Made by a program: the position numbers and the translations under genes | Origin: Warburgia ugandensis | Lineage: Eukaryota > Streptophyta > Magnoliopsida > Canellales > Canellaceae | Assembly: GCA_035236585.1 (NCBI GenBank) | Contig: CP141132.1 | Location: forward strand, 56,827,880-56,891,879 | Reading direction: 5' to 3' | Length of the DNA stretch: 64,000 nt | The notes under the pieces: generated by a model | What the model was told of the DNA's origin: nothing | Database searches by the model: none | The model's input: only the letters and a program-made list of their open reading frames with translations | Part shown: one piece after another, positions 60,750 to 64,000 of the stretch | Layout: each line of letters opens with the position of its first letter | How positions within the stretch are numbered: the first letter of the stretch is position 1

Positions 60750-61090
60750 TGCGCCACTTCAAAATCTCGCGATAGTCAATATTTTTCCTCCACCATGAAA
60801 TTTTTGGTGATGGTAGCATATGACACAGTAGACTACCACGAATGTAAATTGAGTGGGACCACTATGATGATCTCCTATCTTCAAAATTTCACGATAATCA
60901 ATATAACTCCTCCACTTGGAAAATTTAGGTGGTGGAATCTCTATAACAATGTGAACTACCGTGAATTTAAATTCTTTTGAACCATATAGATGTGAATGGT
61001 TCTCCTTTTCCCTTACATTTTCTTGAGATTGAGGTATAAGTTGACTATGCCCTTCCGTAAAAGATTGTTCTTGTATTAATAGAGGAGGGA
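60750..61090 (-). repeat. Conserved 3' module of element B with a tandem duplication
   Basis: On the minus strand two units of about 110 bp follow each other. They translate to KFTVVHIV, PPPKFSKWRSYIDYREILK and to QFTFVVVYCVICYHHQKF, GGGKILTIARF, which shows the match in different frames. The same duplicated module is at 52915-53130 in element A. The ORF 60759-61202 crosses it in a frame different from gag-protease, so it is probably not coding. Confidence 0.7.
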
Positions 61091-61186
61091 GCATGGTTTT
61101 GCTTACATCCTGGTTATCTTTTAGTGTGTACCTTAGAGTTGGTTGATGTATGGACAGTATATCGATGGACTCTTTCTTTTCCTGTT

Positions 61187-63925
61187 TTATTGGCATAGGC
61201 AAGGTTTTTTATGGACTAAATTTGTATGTAATGGTTGTTCAAATGAAGGCTGTAGGTTCCAATCAAGTACATATTCTAAGTTAAAAGGCTTATTTGGGAT
61301 TTCAGGCTTTGTAAGGTGTTCTACTGATGATGGGAGGGAAGTGATCTCCCTCAGTGGAAGGTCCTCGAAATGAGGTTTCCATTTACATGTATCCATGATA
61401 GGTACAAAATCAAAGAGGGCATTAACTTCCTCTATTAATGCATCCTCATTAAACTCATTAAAATGGGCCAAACAGGCCTCTAGTGGGTCCGACAAGGAAG
61501 ATGATGGAAACTGATTCTGCATAACTGAATTGATCATGTTAATACTGTGCAAATCATCAGTAGTTTCACCAGGTTGCTTACAAATGTTAAAGATGTTTAG
61601 CTCTAATGTCATATTGCCAAAGGACAGTTTCATGACACTATTTCTACAGTTGATTAAGGCATTGGACGTAGCAAAAAATGGTCGTCCTAGGATGACTGGT
61701 ATTTCATTCTTCTCATTCACCACCGGTTGTGTATCTAGAACTAGAAAATCTACAGGGAAACAAAATTGTTCTACCTGGACTAACACATCCTCTATTACCC
61801 CTCTCAGTAATTTGATAGAACGATCAGCTAGTTGGAGCGTAGTAGATTTAGGTTTCAGTTCACCGAGACCTAACTGTTCGTATACCGAGTATGGTAATAA
61901 GTTTACACTAGATCCTAAATCAAGAAGAGCTTGGTTAATCTTGTAGCTTCCAATAATGCAAGTAAGAGTGGGGCAACTAGGATCTTTGTACTTTGGTGGT
62001 GTATGGTATTGAAGAATAGAACTAACCTGTTCAGTCAAAAATGCCTTCTTTTAGACATTCAATTTTCTCTTTATGGTGCATAAGTCTTTTAAGAATTTGA
62101 CATATGATGGGATTTGTTTTATAGCATCTAAGCTCAGTATGTTGATCTTGACTTGCTTGAAAATCTTTAAAATCTTATCATTAGAGGCAGACTTTGGGGC
62201 TTGACGCAACCTTTGAGGAAATGGAGCAGGTATAGGACATGGATCAATAGGTGAAACAAGGTCCTTTTGTTTAGAGTTTTCTTTACCTTTAGAGGATATT
62301 TCTACCTTTTCAGTCTTTTGAGGCTCATCTTTCTCAATTCTTTTACCACTTCTAAGAATGGTAACAGCCTTAGTTTGTTCCATGCTAGAGCTAGATGTTT
62401 CATCAGATGCATTAATGCTAACCGCATGCACTCCCTTAGGGTTTGCTTGTGGTTGAGCTGGGAACTTTTCTTTTTCCATACTTTGCATCATTTGACTCAT
62501 CATATTTTTTAATTCATTCATGGACTGGTTGGTTTGTTTTATTTGACTTTCTAATTGAGAAATTTTCCTTTCCTAGTTTTGAACATTTTGATTATCCTCT
62601 ACTTGCCTTTTACGTGGGGGCAAGTAAGGTCCATAAGAAGCAGGTTGATGAGTTTGATAAGGTAAGGTAAGAAGTCCTTGGTTTTGTTGATGAGGTTGAT
62701 ATTATCCTGGTTGTAGAACATTAGCAGTAGGTCCATTTCTCCAACTAAAGTTTGGATGGTTTCTCCAGTTGGGATTATAAATCTCTGAATATGGGGAGAA
62801 AGGTCTTTTATATGTGTTAAGTGCATTAGCCTGATCATGAAGTACCTCTTGGAATGCTGGAATGGTAGGACATTCCTGAGTAAGATGGGTGGTACTCTCA
62901 CAAATGCTACACACTTGTTCTTCTTTATTTGAGTTTTTCTTTCCCATTTCTATAGCTTCTACTTTTCTCGCTAGGGATGCTACTTTGGCATTGATATCAT
63001 CTTTTTCAAACATAGCATACGTGCCTCCCCTAGCATGGGTGTTATTAGGCTTAGGTCTATCTACATGTTCTATTCTTTCTTAATCAGCCTAGGTCTGTGC
63101 ACTTTCAGCTAGCCATTTCAAATACTCCTTTGCCTCATCTGGTTGTTTGTTGAGAAAGTTACCATTACACATCATCTCTACAAATTGGCGCATGTCAGAA
63201 TTTAGTCCTTCATAAAAGAAGCTGATGATGTGAAATGGTTCATAGCCATGATGTGGGCAAGTGAGTTGTAGTTCTTTGAACCTTTCCCAGCATTGATAGA
63301 ATGATTCTTTATCCTTCTGGGTAAAGTTCATTATCTTGCAGCGAAGCGTATTTGTTTTATGGGTAGGGAAAAACTTCTTTAAGAATTCCCTAGTCATTTC
63401 ATTCTAGGTTCTTATGGAACCTGATGGTAGTGCATTAAACCACATTTTTCCTTTTTCCTTTAAAGAGAAAGGAAATAGCTTAAGCCTAATAGTATCAAGA
63501 CCTACATTTTGTGTTCTCTGGGTACTACATACCTCATCAAATTCTTTAAGGTGCAAGTAAGGACTCTCACTATCTAAACCATGAAATTTGGGAAGTAATT
63601 GGATTACTCCCGTTTTTAATTCTAATGCACCAGCATTCTGAGGAAGAATTACACATGATGGTGTGCTGGTGCGTGTAGGTTGAAGGTAGTCTTTTAAAGT
63701 TCTATCATCAATGTTTTGATAACCCTCAATATCATTATCCCCATGTTCACTCTGTTGGTCCCACTCCCTATTGTTTCTTCTCCAATCTCTATTTGGTTGA
63801 TGATTATTCCTCCTTGGTGGAGGTTGATATTCATCGTCCATCAGGGGTGGTGGGTCCTCATTCATGATGAGCGGAGGCCCTTGACTTCCATGGGGTGAAT
63901 TACCCCTTGAGCATTGATCAGTCAT
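61187..63925 (-). pseudogene. gag-protease polyprotein of a Ty3/gypsy-type element (element B)
   Basis: Capsid and protease of a Ty3/gypsy-type LTR retrotransposon. A single frame runs 2,739 nt with no frameshift, broken by six stops at 63404, 63089, 63080, 62702, 62573 and 62051. In order: an N-terminal Pro/Asn/Arg-rich region; the gag capsid (LPKFHGLDSESPYLHLKEF, then FPTHKTNTLRCKI and ESFYQCWERFKEL); a CCHC zinc knuckle CSICESTTHLTQECP at about 62860-62905; a Gln/Met-rich region; and an aspartic protease with LLDLGSSVNLLP (about 61890-61925) and VILGRPF. After the protease comes an acidic tail and then non-coding sequence. Reverse transcriptase, RNase H and integrase are absent. The gag resembles Athila/Tat-type elements. 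Confidence 0.88.
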
Positions 63926-64000
63926 AGATGTGGCCTGGTCTTGTTGTATGTCTTTTTTGTTGTACTTGACTAACCTTCCAGTTTTGTTGCGTCTTCAAAA
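63926..64000 (-). other. Start of the leader of element B
   Basis: Upstream of the first gag methionine, running off the window. The 5' LTR of element B must lie beyond the edge. Confidence 0.5.

Overview
This is plant nuclear DNA, very probably from a non-grass angiosperm with a large, repeat-rich genome. The evidence is one spliced gene with canonical GT-AG introns of up to 5.9 kb, plant-type RTE LINEs, Au-like SINEs, Ty3/gypsy and Copia retrotransposons, MITEs and long GA/CT/CA microsatellites. The species cannot be named from the sequence. There is no sign of bacterial, organellar or viral gene organisation.

The only gene that looks functional is the plus-strand gene for Mediator subunit 17 (MED17). 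Six coding exons at 15881-28988 give 565 codons and a stop, with all reading phases matching across splices. About 100 N-terminal residues (the first exon or exons) are missing and probably lie upstream of the window. Two giant introns are filled with transposable elements: intron 15995-21881 holds two SINEs, a TIR-type element and an exon-like block; intron 23396-28661 holds two RTE tails (one chimeric), a Copia RT remnant, a long CT tract and an 88-bp tandem duplication.

Layout: 1-4977, decayed intergenic DNA with two RTE 3' tails and a truncated SINE. 4983-7491, a solo LTR with a perfect 5-bp target duplication. 7690-8440, a TIR-type repeat. 8698-10800 and 12383-14760, two long but dead RTE LINEs on the minus strand. 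15881-28988, MED17. 29330-30247, two MITE-like elements. 30295-35850, a 5.6-kb Mutator-like element with a decayed transposase N-terminus and many internal repeats. 38184-38563, an inverted SINE pair around a CA repeat. 39341-42333, a second solo LTR, minus strand. 42480-45800, the 3' end of a decayed chromovirus. 48384-64000, a cluster of related LTR elements: one on the plus strand (48384 to about 55150) and a minus-strand LTR / internal stub / LTR / gag-protease arrangement.

The most unusual part is 48384-64000. Two oppositely oriented elements appear to belong to one family that carries gag plus protease, or a Tyr/Gln-rich ORF, but no visible reverse transcriptase or integrase. They share a conserved 3' module built on a tandem duplication of about 110 bp. 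This resembles the known class of non-autonomous gag-bearing LTR elements. I found no defence system, gene cluster or other multi-gene system.
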